DNA of 64,000 nucleotides from Opitutales bacterium (lineage in GTDB: Bacteria > Verrucomicrobiota > Verrucomicrobiia > Opitutales > UBA953). The translations under genes were made by a program, and so were the position numbers. The stretch spans positions 1-64,000 of the forward strand of contig JANRFG010000012.1 in assembly GCA_030725715.1 (NCBI GenBank), written 5' to 3'. Below the pieces are notes generated by a model that had not been told where the DNA came from, made no database searches, and was given only the letters and a program-made list of their open reading frames with translations. This document shows positions 63,573 through 64,000 of the stretch, one piece after another; within the stretch, counting starts at the first letter, position 1; each line of letters starts with the position of its first letter.

Positions 63573-64000
<428 letters not shown>

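Overview
The window is dense, high-GC DNA from a Gram-negative bacterium. Its gene content points to Verrucomicrobiota, most likely the Opitutia/Opitutales branch. The signs are formylglycine sulfatases, twin-arginine Gfo/Idh/MocA oxidoreductases, TonB-dependent receptors with ExbB/ExbD, LptD, an alternative complex III (ACIII) cluster, McsA-like and U32 proteins, and an rpmH-rnpA-yidD locus. This placement is inferred from protein families; there is no rRNA in the window. I saw no tRNA, rRNA, insertion sequence, prophage or CRISPR array. No stretch over 300 bases lacks a gene.

Layout. 1-5.0 kb (minus): a partial sulfatase and two TonB-dependent receptors. The first-transcribed receptor is ZnuD-like, with a perfect Fur/Zur-type 7-1-7 palindrome at its start. 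5.1-10.0 kb (plus): DUF485 protein and acetate-type symporter, a small membrane protein, then hemC-hemD-trpF. 10.0-13.8 kb: glnB behind a near-consensus sigma-54 promoter, a cupin, an oligopeptide-binding lipoprotein, and a RidA-like protein. 13.8-15.9 kb (minus): exbB-exbD-tonB-like operon. 16-25.8 kb: McsA-like, surE, a His-tailed membrane protein, HAD phosphatase, recD2, U32 protein, cation/proton antiporter, dimeric dUTPase, pseudopilin. 25.8-29.3 kb (minus): rpmH-rnpA-yidD, LtaS-like and PAP2 enzymes. 29.4-34.3 kb (plus): LOG, CutA, CPBP protease, and a tandem pair of secreted Gfo/Idh/MocA proteins. 34.4-42.9 kb: tsaE, typA, M3 peptidase, BFN nuclease, dus, IscA-like, msrB, and obg with a histone-H1-like tail. 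42.9-47.0 kb (minus): an outer-membrane porin plus a sulfonate/nitrate-type ABC importer. 47.1-56.4 kb: mntH, sulfatase, glgB, lptD, scpA. 56.4-57.5 kb: a small protein, a poly-proline membrane protein and thioredoxin.

57.6-64.0 kb (minus) is the most interesting part. It is a respiratory cluster that enters from the right edge (partial ActC, then ActD, ActE, ActF of ACIII). It continues into a monoheme cytochrome c, a CcoN-like integral membrane protein, a CcoO-like monoheme cytochrome and another monoheme cytochrome c. The CcoN-like protein keeps the fold landmarks of a cbb3 oxidase subunit I. Judged by alignment from memory, it has lost every histidine that binds heme b, heme b3 and CuB, and also the cross-linked tyrosine. 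It therefore looks like a heme-free pseudo-oxidase subunit built into an ACIII-linked electron-transfer complex. This is the best candidate here for an undescribed system.

Most other content is core metabolism and envelope biology: heme and tryptophan steps, nitrogen signalling, metal and organic solute uptake, LPS assembly, glycogen branching, translation factors and chromosome segregation. Many genes overlap by 4 bases or sit a few bases apart, which suggests short co-transcribed units.
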